Shown here in pieces: positions 41,616-49,807 of a stretch of DNA of 64,000 nt. Every line of letters begins with the position of its first letter. Position 1 is the stretch's first letter. The stretch is taken from NCBI RefSeq assembly GCF_004216955.1, contig NZ_SGXL01000001.1:2809589-2873588 (forward strand), read 5' to 3'. The DNA comes from Fictibacillus sp. BK138 (GTDB lineage: Bacteria; Bacillota; Bacilli; Bacillales; Fictibacillaceae). The translations under genes were made by a program, and so were the position numbers. The notes under the pieces are model-generated. The model saw only the letters and a program-made list of their open reading frames with translations, had not been told where the DNA came from and searched no databases.

Positions 41616-41631
41616 AATGGGTTAGCTTTTC
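41601..41631 (+). terminator. Intrinsic terminator of the desulfidase gene
   Basis: AAAGCTAAC pairs with GTTAGCTTT; the stem contains the stop codon, and TTTTCT follows. Confidence 0.72.
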
Positions 41632-41663
41632 TAATTGTGTTAAAATTATCCACATAGAGATTT

Positions 41664-42487
41664 GTGAATGGGGATGTGTTCTTGTTGGGACTTGAACAAA
41701 CAATTGGTGAAGGAAGTACTGCAAAAATAATTTTTATGGATGACAGAACAGTTGCTAAACAGTTCTTTGATCGGGTTTCGCACTCTTCAATCGATAATGA
41801 GTATTTAAAAAGTAAAGCTGTGATGCATTCCGGGCTCCCTGTACCGGCCGTTCTTAAGAAAGTGATTCATAATGGGCAAACTGCTCTTTTATACGAAAGA
41901 ATAAACGGATCTCCTCTAACACAGAAATTATCAAAACAACCTTGGACTGCAATTCATCTGATAAATCAGATGGCTAACTTACAAGTGCTCATGCACGATA
42001 AAGAAATCTTCGGACTACCTCAGCAAGTAGATATAATGCAGCAAAAAATAACACTCGTAAAGCGGAAAAATGTTTCATAGCTGAACATCTCTCGAAACTT
42101 TCAACAGGGAAATCTTTATGCCATGGAGATTTCCATCCGGATAACATACTTCTTTGTGATCGTGGACCCGTAATTATTGATTGGGCAGATGCAAGCGAAG
42201 GAAACAGATTGGCAGATTTGGCGCGTACTCTGGTTATTTTGAAATACGGTGGAATGCATTCAGGAATGAAACCTTTTAAACTTAATGCGGTATTGTATGT
42301 AAGAAATCTATTAGCTCATAAATACTTAAGAAGCTATAGAAGGTCCTTTCATTTCTCGCTTGATTCTCTCAAAGAATGGATGCTTCCAGTAACAGCAGCT
42401 AGATTAAGTGAAAACCTTCCCGACCAGGAAAAAGAAAGACTAGTCATGCTTGTTAAACATCACATAGAAAATAATGCACTCAAATAA
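41664..42487 (+). pseudogene. Aminoglycoside phosphotransferase (APH)-family kinase, frameshifted
   Basis: The first frame (GTG at 41664) holds the kinase N-lobe: GLEQTIGEGSTAKIIFMDDRTVAKQFF and LLYERINGSPLTQKL, ending at 42080. The next frame, open from about 42050, carries the catalytic loop SLCHGDFHPDNILL, the metal-binding PVIIDWADASEGNRLADLART and the C-lobe to 42487. Loss of one A from the run at 42043-42048 would explain the break. That run, read C-AAA-AAA-T, is also a possible -1 slippery site, so recoding is not excluded. Target unknown; many Bacillus members phosphorylate small metabolites rather than drugs. Confidence 0.8.
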
Positions 42488-42500
42488 AGGGGGAATTTTA

Positions 42501-42890
42501 ATGATCTACGAAATGACGGTTCAAGTTCGTGTTTCTGATATAATAGAAGGCCAGCGATTTTATGAGACGCTGCTTAACAAAGAGCCAGATTTTGTTCCGC
42601 ATGAAGGGTTTGCTGAATGGGAACTGATTCCGAACTGCTGGCTGCAAGTTGCTGAAGGCATTCCAACAGAAGGCAGCGGTCCGATTCGATTGGGAGTCGA
42701 AGATCTTGCTGCTGAGAAAAAACGTTTGATGGAAATTTTAAAAGTTGAGGAATTCGAAATTCAGGAACGTGAAGAGGTTCCAGTGAAATGGGCTACTTTT
42801 TCGGACCCTTGGGGTAATCAGCTAGGTTTGTTTGAGTACAAAGATGAAAACAATAAGAAAGAGAAACTCGAACTTATAGTAAGGAGATAG
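42501..42890 (+). CDS. VOC (glyoxalase/bleomycin-resistance) family protein
   Basis: 129 aa from the ATG at 42501 (AAAGGGGG 7 nt upstream; an earlier in-frame ATG overlaps the kinase gene). Modules: YEMTVQVRVSDIIEGQRFYETLLNKEPDF, and the second with VKWATFSDPWGNQLGLFEYKDE. The FSDPWGN signature marks the VOC fold; the usual first metal His is missing, as the first strand reads MTVQVRV, so it may bind a ligand without metal. Followed after 2 bp by the membrane protein gene. Confidence 0.86.
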   Translation: MIYEMTVQVRVSDIIEGQRFYETLLNKEPDFVPHEGFAEWELIPNCWLQVAEGIPTEGSGPIRLGVEDLAAEKKRLMEILKVEEFEIQEREEVPVKWATFSDPWGNQLGLFEYKDENNKKEKLELIVRR

Positions 42891-42892
42891 TC

Positions 42893-43345
42893 ATGAGATT
42901 TATTATTGCATCAGTCATATCTGTCCTTTTTGGTGCTCTCGTGTTTTTTGCACTACCAGGCGGCGGGAACTTGTTAGAAGTTGAATGGCAAGGTGTACTT
43001 TTCAGCCTGTTTTTCGGTGTGATCACTACACTACCTTTTTTCCTGTTCTGTACATTGCCGACTGCTTTTATCGTGGAAGGACTTGCAACGAAATTCTGGA
43101 TTAGACTTAGAATCCGCTTAATTTTATATATTCTATTAACGGCATTATTCATCATTCTTTATCGTTTCACACTCTTTTATTGGATGGATTTCGCAGAATC
43201 CAACCTTTTTGCCGTATTCGGCTATAGCATCGCCTGTTCCGTAGCTTTTTGCTACAGTTATACCCTGCTTAAAAGAAGAAGAAAGATAGAGCCAGAACCG
43301 GAAAGTGAGCCAAGAAGTGCTAAGAGGTATCGTGGTTCTCATTAA
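42893..43345 (+). CDS. Four-helix integral membrane protein of unknown function
   Basis: 150 aa. Four hydrophobic segments: FIIASVISVLFGALVFFALP, LFSLFFGVITTLPFFLFCTLP, IRLILYILLTALFIILY, and LFAVFGYSIACSVAFCYSY, followed by a charged cytosolic tail (LKRRRKIEPEPESEPRSAKRYRGSH). I do not recognise a family. It starts 2 bp after the VOC gene (AAGGAG within that gene's end), so both are co-transcribed. Array 5 lies about 115 bp downstream. Confidence 0.78.
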   Translation: MRFIIASVISVLFGALVFFALPGGGNLLEVEWQGVLFSLFFGVITTLPFFLFCTLPTAFIVEGLATKFWIRLRIRLILYILLTALFIILYRFTLFYWMDFAESNLFAVFGYSIACSVAFCYSYTLLKRRRKIEPEPESEPRSAKRYRGSH

Positions 43346-43460
43346 TTTAATATGATTAAACTTTGTTGGGTTACATGAAAGGAGAAATCTTTTAATGTAC
43401 CCTTTTTCACTTTTCGGTGTTTTTTTGAGGCGGACACTTTTTATAAGTTCCGCTATTTTT

Positions 43461-43555
43461 GTCCGGTTAAGTAGAAAAAATGTGCGGTTGCGCCACTTTT
43501 TTGTTCGGTCAGGACTGATTTTTGTTCGGTTCACACGTTTTTTTGTACGGTTCGG
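43461..43555. repeat. 21-bp-phased array 5, core GTTCGGT
   Basis: Cores GTCCGGT, GTGCGGT, GTTCGGT, GTTCGGT and GTACGGT start at 43461, 43482, 43503, 43524 and 43545, exactly 21 bp apart. The first three spacers resemble those of array 1 (AAGxAGAAAAA, GCGCCACTTTTTT, a GACTGATT/GCTTGATT-like third). It lies in the 382-bp gap between convergent genes; apart from this array and the terminator at 43672 nothing else is seen there. Confidence 0.92.
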
Positions 43556-43671
43556 TATTTTGTGTTCTTTTCGCAAAGAATTAACAGACATGCCGGCGCT
43601 CAGTGAGTGAACAAGTGAACTTCGGAAAAATTCAGGAGTGAAAAGCTCGGCCACGATCCACTGAAACAGAA

Positions 43672-43718
43672 AAAAACTGCCTCATAAGCACATAAAATGT
43701 ACGTTAAGGCAGCTTTTT
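43672..43718. terminator. Bidirectional terminator before the LacI gene end
   Basis: ACTGCCT (43676-43682) and AGGCAGC (43707-43713) close a long AT-rich hairpin with A/T runs on both sides, so either strand gains a T tail. Confidence 0.65.
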
Positions 43719-43727
43719 TAATAAAAA

Positions 43728-44693
43728 TTATCGGTTTCTCACCGAATCTCCCTCTATCAAACTAACATTGATCCGTTCGTGTTCGGGCTTTTTCTTCTTT
43801 ATAAGGTTGATCAGCAGTTCTGACGCCAGCGATCCCCATTTGTGTTTCGAATAGTTGATGGTTGCGAGTCTCGGCTGGATATATTGAGATACTTCAATAT
43901 TATCGAATCCGATAATATGAACATCTTCTCCTATACGCAGGTTCGTCCGGCTAAAATAGTTGTACATGCCGATCGCCATCTCATCGTTCAGACAAAATAC
44001 TCCGACTGGCTCCGAAAATTCCTGATGAATCTTCTTTGCCGCAGCCTCACCTGATGGCTTGTTAAAATCTCCATCAAGTTCAATATACTCTACCTGAGAA
44101 TAACGCTGCACGGCTTTTTGTACAGCTTCGAGCCTTTGACGAGCGTCAAACGAAATCTCTGGACCCTTCAAAACATAGATCTTACGGTGACCTTTTTCAG
44201 CTAGATGGTCGATTGCAAGGGTTGCACCCGCTTTGTTGTCGAGCAGTACTTGAGAGATGTTCGGATGGTCCATTCTACGGTCCATCACGACAAGCTTGTG
44301 GCCGCGCTCAGCGTGGCTCAGCAATTCCTCCGTCTCGTATGTCGCATCCAGAATGATTGCCCCGTCGATCATACGCTCCGGTAAGAATCGGTGCGATTCT
44401 TTACCGCTGCAGACGATCAGCTCGTAGCCGTTTTTGCTGAGCGTTTCCATCATCCCTTGAAGAAGTTCGCCGTAAAACGCACCGCTGTAATTCGTCAGAT
44501 AGATGCCAATAATCTTGGTTTCTCTCTTTTTCAAAGAACGTGCCGCGGCACTTGGAATATAATTTAGTTCTTTCGCGATTGCCTGTATGCGTTCAGATGT
44601 TTCCTTCGTTACTTTCGGACTTCCGTTTAAGGCATAGGAGACCGTGGATATGGAAACACCTGCTTTTTTCGCAATGTCTTTAATACTTACCAA
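43728..44693 (-). CDS. LacI-family regulator of the beta-1,2-glucan locus
   Basis: 321 aa. The N-terminal helix-turn-helix (VSIKDIAKKAGVSISTVSYALNG) and hinge helix (NYIPSAAARSLKKR) precede a periplasmic-binding-like sugar sensor (residues ~60-321, e.g. IGIYLTNYSGAFYGELLQGMME). TTG start with AGGAGAG 7 nt upstream. It lies 54 bp after the phosphorylase gene, with its own TATAAT and an AAACGTTTAC-type site. The operators GAAACGTTTC at three promoters of the locus have the central CG palindrome expected for LacI-type proteins, so it probably represses them until an oligoglucoside is sensed (inference). Confidence 0.9.
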   Translation of the reverse strand: MVSIKDIAKKAGVSISTVSYALNGSPKVTKETSERIQAIAKELNYIPSAAARSLKKRETKIIGIYLTNYSGAFYGELLQGMMETLSKNGYELIVCSGKESHRFLPERMIDGAIILDATYETEELLSHAERGHKLVVMDRRMDHPNISQVLLDNKAGATLAIDHLAEKGHRKIYVLKGPEISFDARQRLEAVQKAVQRYSQVEYIELDGDFNKPSGEAAAKKIHQEFSEPVGVFCLNDEMAIGMYNYFSRTNLRIGEDVHIIGFDNIEVSQYIQPRLATINYSKHKWGSLASELLINLIKKKKPEHERINVSLIEGDSVRNR

Positions 44694-44716
44694 CGAAATT
44701 CTCTCCTATCTCTTTC

Positions 44717-44730
44717 TGTAAACGTTTTCC
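44717..44730. promoter_or_regulatory. cre/LacI-type operator before the regulator gene
   Basis: TGTAAACGTTTTCC differs by one base from the CcpA consensus and also contains AAACGTTT. It lies 4 nt downstream of a minus-strand TATAAT (44739-44734), so it may control or autoregulate the regulator. Confidence 0.5.
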
Positions 44731-44747
44731 TTTATTATACCGAATGA

Positions 44748-47700
44748 TTATGAATAAATCTCCACCGTATTCTTGTCTTCCGTTAATTCTCTTACTAATT
44801 CGGAACGATTTAAGACTAATCCACCATCACGATAAAGGTTTTGATACGTTTCTGCTTTCACATCTTTACCGTTAACGACAAGACGGCTTTCTTTTATACG
44901 ATTACGATAAATAAAAGTTACAGGTTTTTCATCAAGCATGTATTCAAATTCCAGTCCATCCATGTTTTCTGGAAGTACAGGATCAATAATGAGAAGATCA
45001 CCATGCGGACGAATCCCTAAACAGTTAGAGATCAGCTGGTTCATATAGATTCCAGGACCTGATGAATAGATGCGCCATCCGCCTTTTACTTTCTCCTTGC
45101 CTTCTTTCAGCTCGCCAAAACGTTCCTGCGCTTCATAACGCGTTTTGAAATCACCGTCTGAACTGCTGAAGTAGGCATTGCTCTGGCGTCTCTCTGCGTT
45201 TGGAACCGCTTCTTGAATCATGACTGGGTTGATCTTTTCTAGACCGCTCCAGACCTCACCTGTTTTGCCTAGTTTCGCCATCGCTTCTACAAAACGGATG
45301 TGAGCGTGAACGTATTGCAGCCCGATCTCTCGTCCAAAGTTTGAAGCTTGTTCAGCACGCTTAAAGTGTGTGCTGACACCGCCTTTGTAATGTGCTGGCT
45401 TATCCATCAGTCTCACACCATCCGGACAATAAAACTTTTCCATGATCACGTCAAGGTGCTGTGCTGCTTGTTCTGGAGTTAAAAGCTCTGCGATCATACT
45501 GCGTGTCATCGGAAGCAATCGGTAGTTGATTCCTGTTGTGTTATCACTTGGGTGCAGCATAAGTTTCGGTTCTTCTGCATTCTCCATATAGACAAATCCA
45601 GGAATAACATCATGACTCAGCATATATTTTTGATAATCTGACTTAATGTTTTCACCAAGCTTGCCTAATTCACGAGACTTCTCTTCGTCCACATTGTTCA
45701 CTAATTGTGAGAACTGAGTCATCACTTGATACGTCAAAGCGACTGTCCATGAGCTCACCATGAATTTTTTCAGCTGCGGGTTTGCCGGCTGAAGCGTGTC
45801 ATCCCAGTCCCCGTCACCGTAGGAAGAAAGGTGCGTATCATGCAAGAAGTTCGCTTTCATATAATCGATCTGCTTTTGAATGTGAGCCATCAATGTTGCT
45901 TTTTCTTCTGTAAAGCCGAACGAACTGTCTGTATAAGGAATCTCTTCATTTAAAATCGAAAAATCGTTTGTAGCTGCTACATAATCAGTCACAGCTTTTA
46001 ACGGCCAAACGATGATGTCACCATGAGATTCTTCTTGCTGGATCTTGAAATACTGATCGAACATGAACCATTGCGGCCAGTTGCCTGTTTCTTCGTACTG
46101 ATGTGAGTAGACAGTCAGCAGGATTTCTTTTACTGCGTCATAATGCTGTGTCGCCAAGAAATATTCAGTCGGTCCTTGACATACATCACGTGTACCCCAA
46201 GCTGCTCCTCCATACTGCTCCAAACCGTGTGGAACCGAATAATGAATAAGCATGTTATGCGTGTACCAGTGTGCCAATGCGTTCATCTTCTGAAGCTCTG
46301 GTGTCTCTTCCCCGCCTTTTGATAAATGGAAGCCGCGATTCGTGTTTCGGATAAATTCACGGTAACGCTCGATTTCTAGATCCGGTTCTTTTTCTGTAAA
46401 AGGAATCGCCTTCCCGTCGATAAGGCCTTGGACTGTAACCGTCCATTCACTTGTTGGAGCTAGATCACAAACAACGAGCGAAGCTGACAGTGGTTCGATA
46501 TTCTCCCCAAAGATCGTCTCATCCGTCACTTGCATTTCTGCCCCAGTTACTTTCATTCGATAGCTCAAGTTTTCATATGTTTTTGCACTGTCGGATGAAG
46601 CATCTGCTGTGAACGTCAGAACATCATCCTCTTTTTCCATTATAAAAGGCACTTCGTATTCCTGATTGTTCATGGATATTTGATTCGTTACGACGAAGCG
46701 GTATTTCTTCCCGCTCTGTGTCTTCACTTGCAACTCCACTTCAGGTGAATCGACCGTTGTGAAGTTTGTGATGATAAACATTTCATCATCTGTTTTGTAG
46801 AACCAGCGTGTGTAGTTAAAGCCCATTTCGAATAGTGATGGCATCGTCAAAAGCTGAAGTTTGCCGTCGAGTTCAACATAAATGCGCTGGCCTGATGTCT
46901 TCATCACATTCAGTGCATTACGCGCATTCGTCATCATCTTATGAAACGAAGTGTTCCCCACAACCAGCTGAGAGTTGAAGATTCCGTACATATATGAAGT
47001 TGTCGAGATCGTATCTTCTTTTAGATGAACGTTGTTGCCTGTTACGAGAATGTGCCCGTGCGGACGTTCTACGATTCTTTCTTTCTCTTTTAAAACAATA
47101 TGTTCATACGTCGGTGTGAAGAAAGACAGGAGAGTGTCCCCTTCAAATTCTTCTAAAATTCTTTCCGGGAACAACTGATCTACTTCTTCAATCGTTAGAT
47201 CTGCAGTTTTTAATGTTCCTGCAAACGCTTTATTTTTACTTACTTTTGGAAGAGAAATCGCTTCTTTTGCACTTTGAGATTGCACGTCTTTCCACGCATC
47301 CAGTACTTCTGATGTATATTCAACGGAAGAAATCGCCTCTGGATGATCCTCTTTAAAGCAGCCATAAAAGACAAACTGTTCTTTTCCTTGCAGTTCAACG
47401 GTTTCTGATTGAAGAGCAATATATGCAAACTCATATTGATAGACTTCGTTCGGAAGATTCTCCTCATAAAGTGCTTGTGGTACATCCGTTTCTTTGTAAG
47501 AACGGCCGAAGAATTGGAAACCATCTGTCGCATATCCCGTCGCTTTTGTCAGTGAACCTTGCTGCAGATACGGAAATGCAGTACCGTTCGGCTGGTTCTG
47601 GCGAGAACAAACGACATATCCTAACGTTTCTTTTTCAAAAACACGATGATCGACATATTGAGCGATGAACGCTTCATTTGTACGAACGGCTCCTCTGTGA

Positions 47701-48086
47701 GCAAGACCAACGTCCTGTCCATAGATGATATCTGCTTTTACATCCGAACCATCTAACTCTACATCCCAAAACCAGATGCCTTTTTCTGATAAAGTGAAAG
47801 ATACTGTATAAGAAACACCTTCAAAGGATCCTTTCCAGGTCACTTGTGAGTCAGTATGTGAAACCGAACTATTTGAATGAACACCTAATAGCGGCGTTAC
47901 TTTGATGCCATCATTTTGAAATAAACGCAGATATAAGTTGTTCAATGCGCCGTCGACCGGGTTGCTCATCCATTGATTGATCATCGTATCATGATGAGAA
48001 ACTTCAAAAATATCACCCGAAGCTAAAAAAGCAACTCGAAAATCGCCAGCTTTAATCTCAAAGTTTCCCGTTGTCATCGTTTCCAT
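44748..48086 (-). CDS. GH94-like 1,2-beta-oligoglucan phosphorylase
   Basis: 1112 aa, close in length to the Listeria innocua 1,2-beta-oligoglucan phosphorylase Lin1839 (about 1090 aa, from memory). The C-terminal (alpha/alpha)6 domain shows GGAAWGTRDVCQGPTEYFLA, WPQWFMFDQY and the catalytic-acid region SSYGDGDWDDTLQPANP of GH94. The N-terminal beta-sandwich spans residues ~10-330. No signal peptide: it works in the cytosol, releasing glucose 1-phosphate from imported sophoro-oligosaccharides. Transcribed divergently from the binding-protein operon, with GAAACGTTTC downstream of its -10. GH94 is firm; the beta-1,2 specificity is inferred from length and context. Confidence 0.85.
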   Translation of the reverse strand: METMTTGNFEIKAGDFRVAFLASGDIFEVSHHDTMINQWMSNPVDGALNNLYLRLFQNDGIKVTPLLGVHSNSSVSHTDSQVTWKGSFEGVSYTVSFTLSEKGIWFWDVELDGSDVKADIIYGQDVGLAHRGAVRTNEAFIAQYVDHRVFEKETLGYVVCSRQNQPNGTAFPYLQQGSLTKATGYATDGFQFFGRSYKETDVPQALYEENLPNEVYQYEFAYIALQSETVELQGKEQFVFYGCFKEDHPEAISSVEYTSEVLDAWKDVQSQSAKEAISLPKVSKNKAFAGTLKTADLTIEEVDQLFPERILEEFEGDTLLSFFTPTYEHIVLKEKERIVERPHGHILVTGNNVHLKEDTISTTSYMYGIFNSQLVVGNTSFHKMMTNARNALNVMKTSGQRIYVELDGKLQLLTMPSLFEMGFNYTRWFYKTDDEMFIITNFTTVDSPEVELQVKTQSGKKYRFVVTNQISMNNQEYEVPFIMEKEDDVLTFTADASSDSAKTYENLSYRMKVTGAEMQVTDETIFGENIEPLSASLVVCDLAPTSEWTVTVQGLIDGKAIPFTEKEPDLEIERYREFIRNTNRGFHLSKGGEETPELQKMNALAHWYTHNMLIHYSVPHGLEQYGGAAWGTRDVCQGPTEYFLATQHYDAVKEILLTVYSHQYEETGNWPQWFMFDQYFKIQQEESHGDIIVWPLKAVTDYVAATNDFSILNEEIPYTDSSFGFTEEKATLMAHIQKQIDYMKANFLHDTHLSSYGDGDWDDTLQPANPQLKKFMVSSWTVALTYQVMTQFSQLVNNVDEEKSRELGKLGENIKSDYQKYMLSHDVIPGFVYMENAEEPKLMLHPSDNTTGINYRLLPMTRSMIAELLTPEQAAQHLDVIMEKFYCPDGVRLMDKPAHYKGGVSTHFKRAEQASNFGREIGLQYVHAHIRFVEAMAKLGKTGEVWSGLEKINPVMIQEAVPNAERRQSNAYFSSSDGDFKTRYEAQERFGELKEGKEKVKGGWRIYSSGPGIYMNQLISNCLGIRPHGDLLIIDPVLPENMDGLEFEYMLDEKPVTFIYRNRIKESRLVVNGKDVKAETYQNLYRDGGLVLNRSELVRELTEDKNTVEIYS

Positions 48087-48169
48087 AGATTATCCCTCTA
48101 TTCCTATTAAGTAACTTCTACTATCTTGTTTAATACCTGATGACTTGAATCTTAATAATTACAGTTATC

Positions 48170-48179
48170 GAAACGTTTC
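48170..48179. promoter_or_regulatory. LacI-type operator 1, GAAACGTTTC
   Basis: Perfect 10-bp palindrome (wider context ATCGAAACGTTTCTAT), 16 bp downstream of the phosphorylase -10 and so near its transcription start. Confidence 0.75.
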
Positions 48180-48195
48180 TATCTAATTCAAGGCG

Positions 48196-48225
48196 ATTAT
48201 AAGCTTATTTTTGGAAGTGTGTCAA
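48196..48225 (-). promoter_or_regulatory. SigA promoter of the phosphorylase gene
   Basis: Minus-strand TTGACA (48225-48220), 18 bp, TATAAT (48201-48196): both boxes perfect. The operator follows at 48179. Confidence 0.82.
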
Positions 48226-48317
48226 TTTAGCTATACGGACCTTCCAAACGAATTAAAGGTAAAACCCTTTTGTTTTCAACAGAAAATGGAATTTAATCAT
48301 CTTTTAAAAATTCTGTG

Positions 48318-48346
48318 TTGAAAACGATTACAAGTTGAATTATAAT
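48318..48346 (+). promoter_or_regulatory. SigA promoter of the binding-protein operon, overlapped by a cre site
   Basis: TTGAAA (48318-48323), 17 bp, TATAAT (48341-48346). A full match to the CcpA consensus TGWAANCGNTNWCA (minus-strand TGTAATCGTTTTCA) occupies 48319-48332, overlapping the -35, so glucose should repress the operon. Confidence 0.82.
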
Positions 48347-48355
48347 GTGCTTATC

Positions 48356-48365
48356 GAAACGTTTC
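48356..48365. promoter_or_regulatory. LacI-type operator 2, GAAACGTTTC
   Basis: Perfect palindrome 9 bp downstream of the -10 of the binding-protein promoter; context TATCGAAACGTTTCAAC, nearly that of operator 1. Confidence 0.78.
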
Positions 48366-48466
48366 AACAGTAAATTCAAAAAATTTCAGGGTATATTAAA
48401 AAAGAATTGCTTTTATTGCAGGTGGTTCAAAACCGCTATATAAGCAAAAATTTAGGGGGAACACAC

Positions 48467-49717
48467 ATGAAAAAACATTGGTTTAAGAAGTCAATGGTTA
48501 CTTCAATGGTTGGAGCATTAGTACTTTCTGGAGCACTTGCAGGCTGCTCAAACGATTCAAGCGAAGGAAAAACAACTTTAACAGTTTGGGGTATGGGAGA
48601 AGAAGCAAAATCCCTTCCTAAGATCGTAGAAGAATTTGAAAAAGAAAATCCGAAGATCGATGTAAAAGTACAAGCTCTTCCATGGGATCAAGCACACGAT
48701 AAACTTCTAACAGCTGTTGCATCAAAAAAAGGACCAGATGTTCTTCAGATGGGAACAACATGGATTCCTGAATTCGCTTCAGCAGGAGCTTTAAAAGACT
48801 TAACGCCTCACGTGAAAGATTATCCTGAATTAGATCCAAACAACTTCTTTGAAGGTTCTGTTGAAACGACTAAATACGAAGATAAAATGGTTGGTGTACC
48901 TTGGTACGTTGACACTCGTGTACTCTACTACCGTACTGATCTGCTTAAAGAAGCTGGCTACGATGAAGCTCCAAAGACTTGGGATGAGCTGAAAGATGCT
49001 GCGGACAAGCTGGCTGACCGTGGCAAAGGAAATTACGGGATCTCAATCGATGCGAAAGAACAAAGTTTATCTTTCATGTTTGCCCGCCAAAACGGTGCTG
49101 AACTTCTTGGTGAAAACAACGATCCTAAATTCAACGAACCTAAATTCGTTGAAGCAGTGGAGTACTTGAACAGCTTCTATGAAAGCGGAGCAGCACCTAA
49201 AGAAGAGCTTGGCATGGACATTATCCAAGGTTTCCGTGGAGACGGTATTCTTCCGATGTTCATCAGTGGACCATGGATGATCAAGCTGATCAACGACCAG
49301 GCACCTGACTTAAAAGGAAAATGGTCAACAGCCGTACTTCCTGCTAAAGAGAACAATATTTCTGCTCTTGGCGGATCTAACTTATCTGTATTTGAACACA
49401 CGAAGCATGAAAAAGAAGCATTGAAATTCGCAGCGTTTATGAGTAAACCAGAAACACAGTTGAAGTGGATGGAAATGACTAACTCTCTTCCAGCTGCACA
49501 AAAATCTTGGGAAGATGAATCCCTTACTGGCAACGAGTATTACAAAGCGTTCGGTGAGCAAATGGAGAACTCACAGCCGATGCCTGTCATTAAGCAATGG
49601 GAAGAAATCGCTCAAACGTACTTGAAGAGCTTTGAGAAAATTTACCGCGGCGGAGCAGACGTCCAAAAAGAGATGGATGCTTTCGACAAGAAATCAGAAG
49701 AGATTTTAAAGAAATAA
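48467..49717 (+). CDS. Carbohydrate ABC transporter substrate-binding lipoprotein
   Basis: 416 aa from the ATG at 48467 (GGGGGA 9 nt upstream; a longer frame lacks a site). The lipoprotein signal ends in LSGALAGC, with acylation at the Cys. The mature part is a family 1 sugar-binding protein: TTLTVWGMGEEAKSLPKIVEEFEKENP at the start, VGVPWYVDTRVLYYRTDLLKEAG, GDGILPMFISGPWM. It would capture oligosaccharides outside the cell for the two permeases downstream; beta-1,2-glucooligosaccharides are the likely ligand from context. A hairpin after it probably raises its transcript level over the permeases. Confidence 0.93.
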   Translation: MKKHWFKKSMVTSMVGALVLSGALAGCSNDSSEGKTTLTVWGMGEEAKSLPKIVEEFEKENPKIDVKVQALPWDQAHDKLLTAVASKKGPDVLQMGTTWIPEFASAGALKDLTPHVKDYPELDPNNFFEGSVETTKYEDKMVGVPWYVDTRVLYYRTDLLKEAGYDEAPKTWDELKDAADKLADRGKGNYGISIDAKEQSLSFMFARQNGAELLGENNDPKFNEPKFVEAVEYLNSFYESGAAPKEELGMDIIQGFRGDGILPMFISGPWMIKLINDQAPDLKGKWSTAVLPAKENNISALGGSNLSVFEHTKHEKEALKFAAFMSKPETQLKWMEMTNSLPAAQKSWEDESLTGNEYYKAFGEQMENSQPMPVIKQWEEIAQTYLKSFEKIYRGGADVQKEMDAFDKKSEEILKK

Positions 49718-49732
49718 GTCCGGTTTAACAAA

Positions 49733-49772
49733 GGTATAACGAGCAGCTGATCCTGCTCGTTACCTTTTTATT
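49733..49772 (+). terminator. Partial terminator between binding protein and permeases
   Basis: GGTATAACGAGCAG pairs with CTGCTCGTTACC (one bulge region) around 6 nt, followed by TTTTTATT. Being inside the operon, it is likely leaky and serves to give more binding protein than permease. Confidence 0.78.
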
Positions 49773-49807
49773 GTTAGACTTGGGGAACTTTGAAGGATGT
49801 GAAAAAC

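Noticed and set aside
43145..43654. 170-residue minus-strand ORF with seven-residue repeats (NRTKxxx) and a 71-residue plus-strand ORF (FVRxxxx) over array 5
   Set aside because: 21 bp is seven codons, so any phased array gives open frames with false heptad repeats. The minus ORF also overlaps the real membrane gene. The plus ORF has AAAGGAG upstream at 43380, which is noted, but its sequence is just the translated array.
44748..48086. Cellobiose phosphorylase or cyclic beta-1,2-glucan synthase
   Set aside because: At 1112 aa it is longer than cellobiose phosphorylases (about 800) and far shorter than the synthase, and it has no membrane segments or glycosyltransferase domain.
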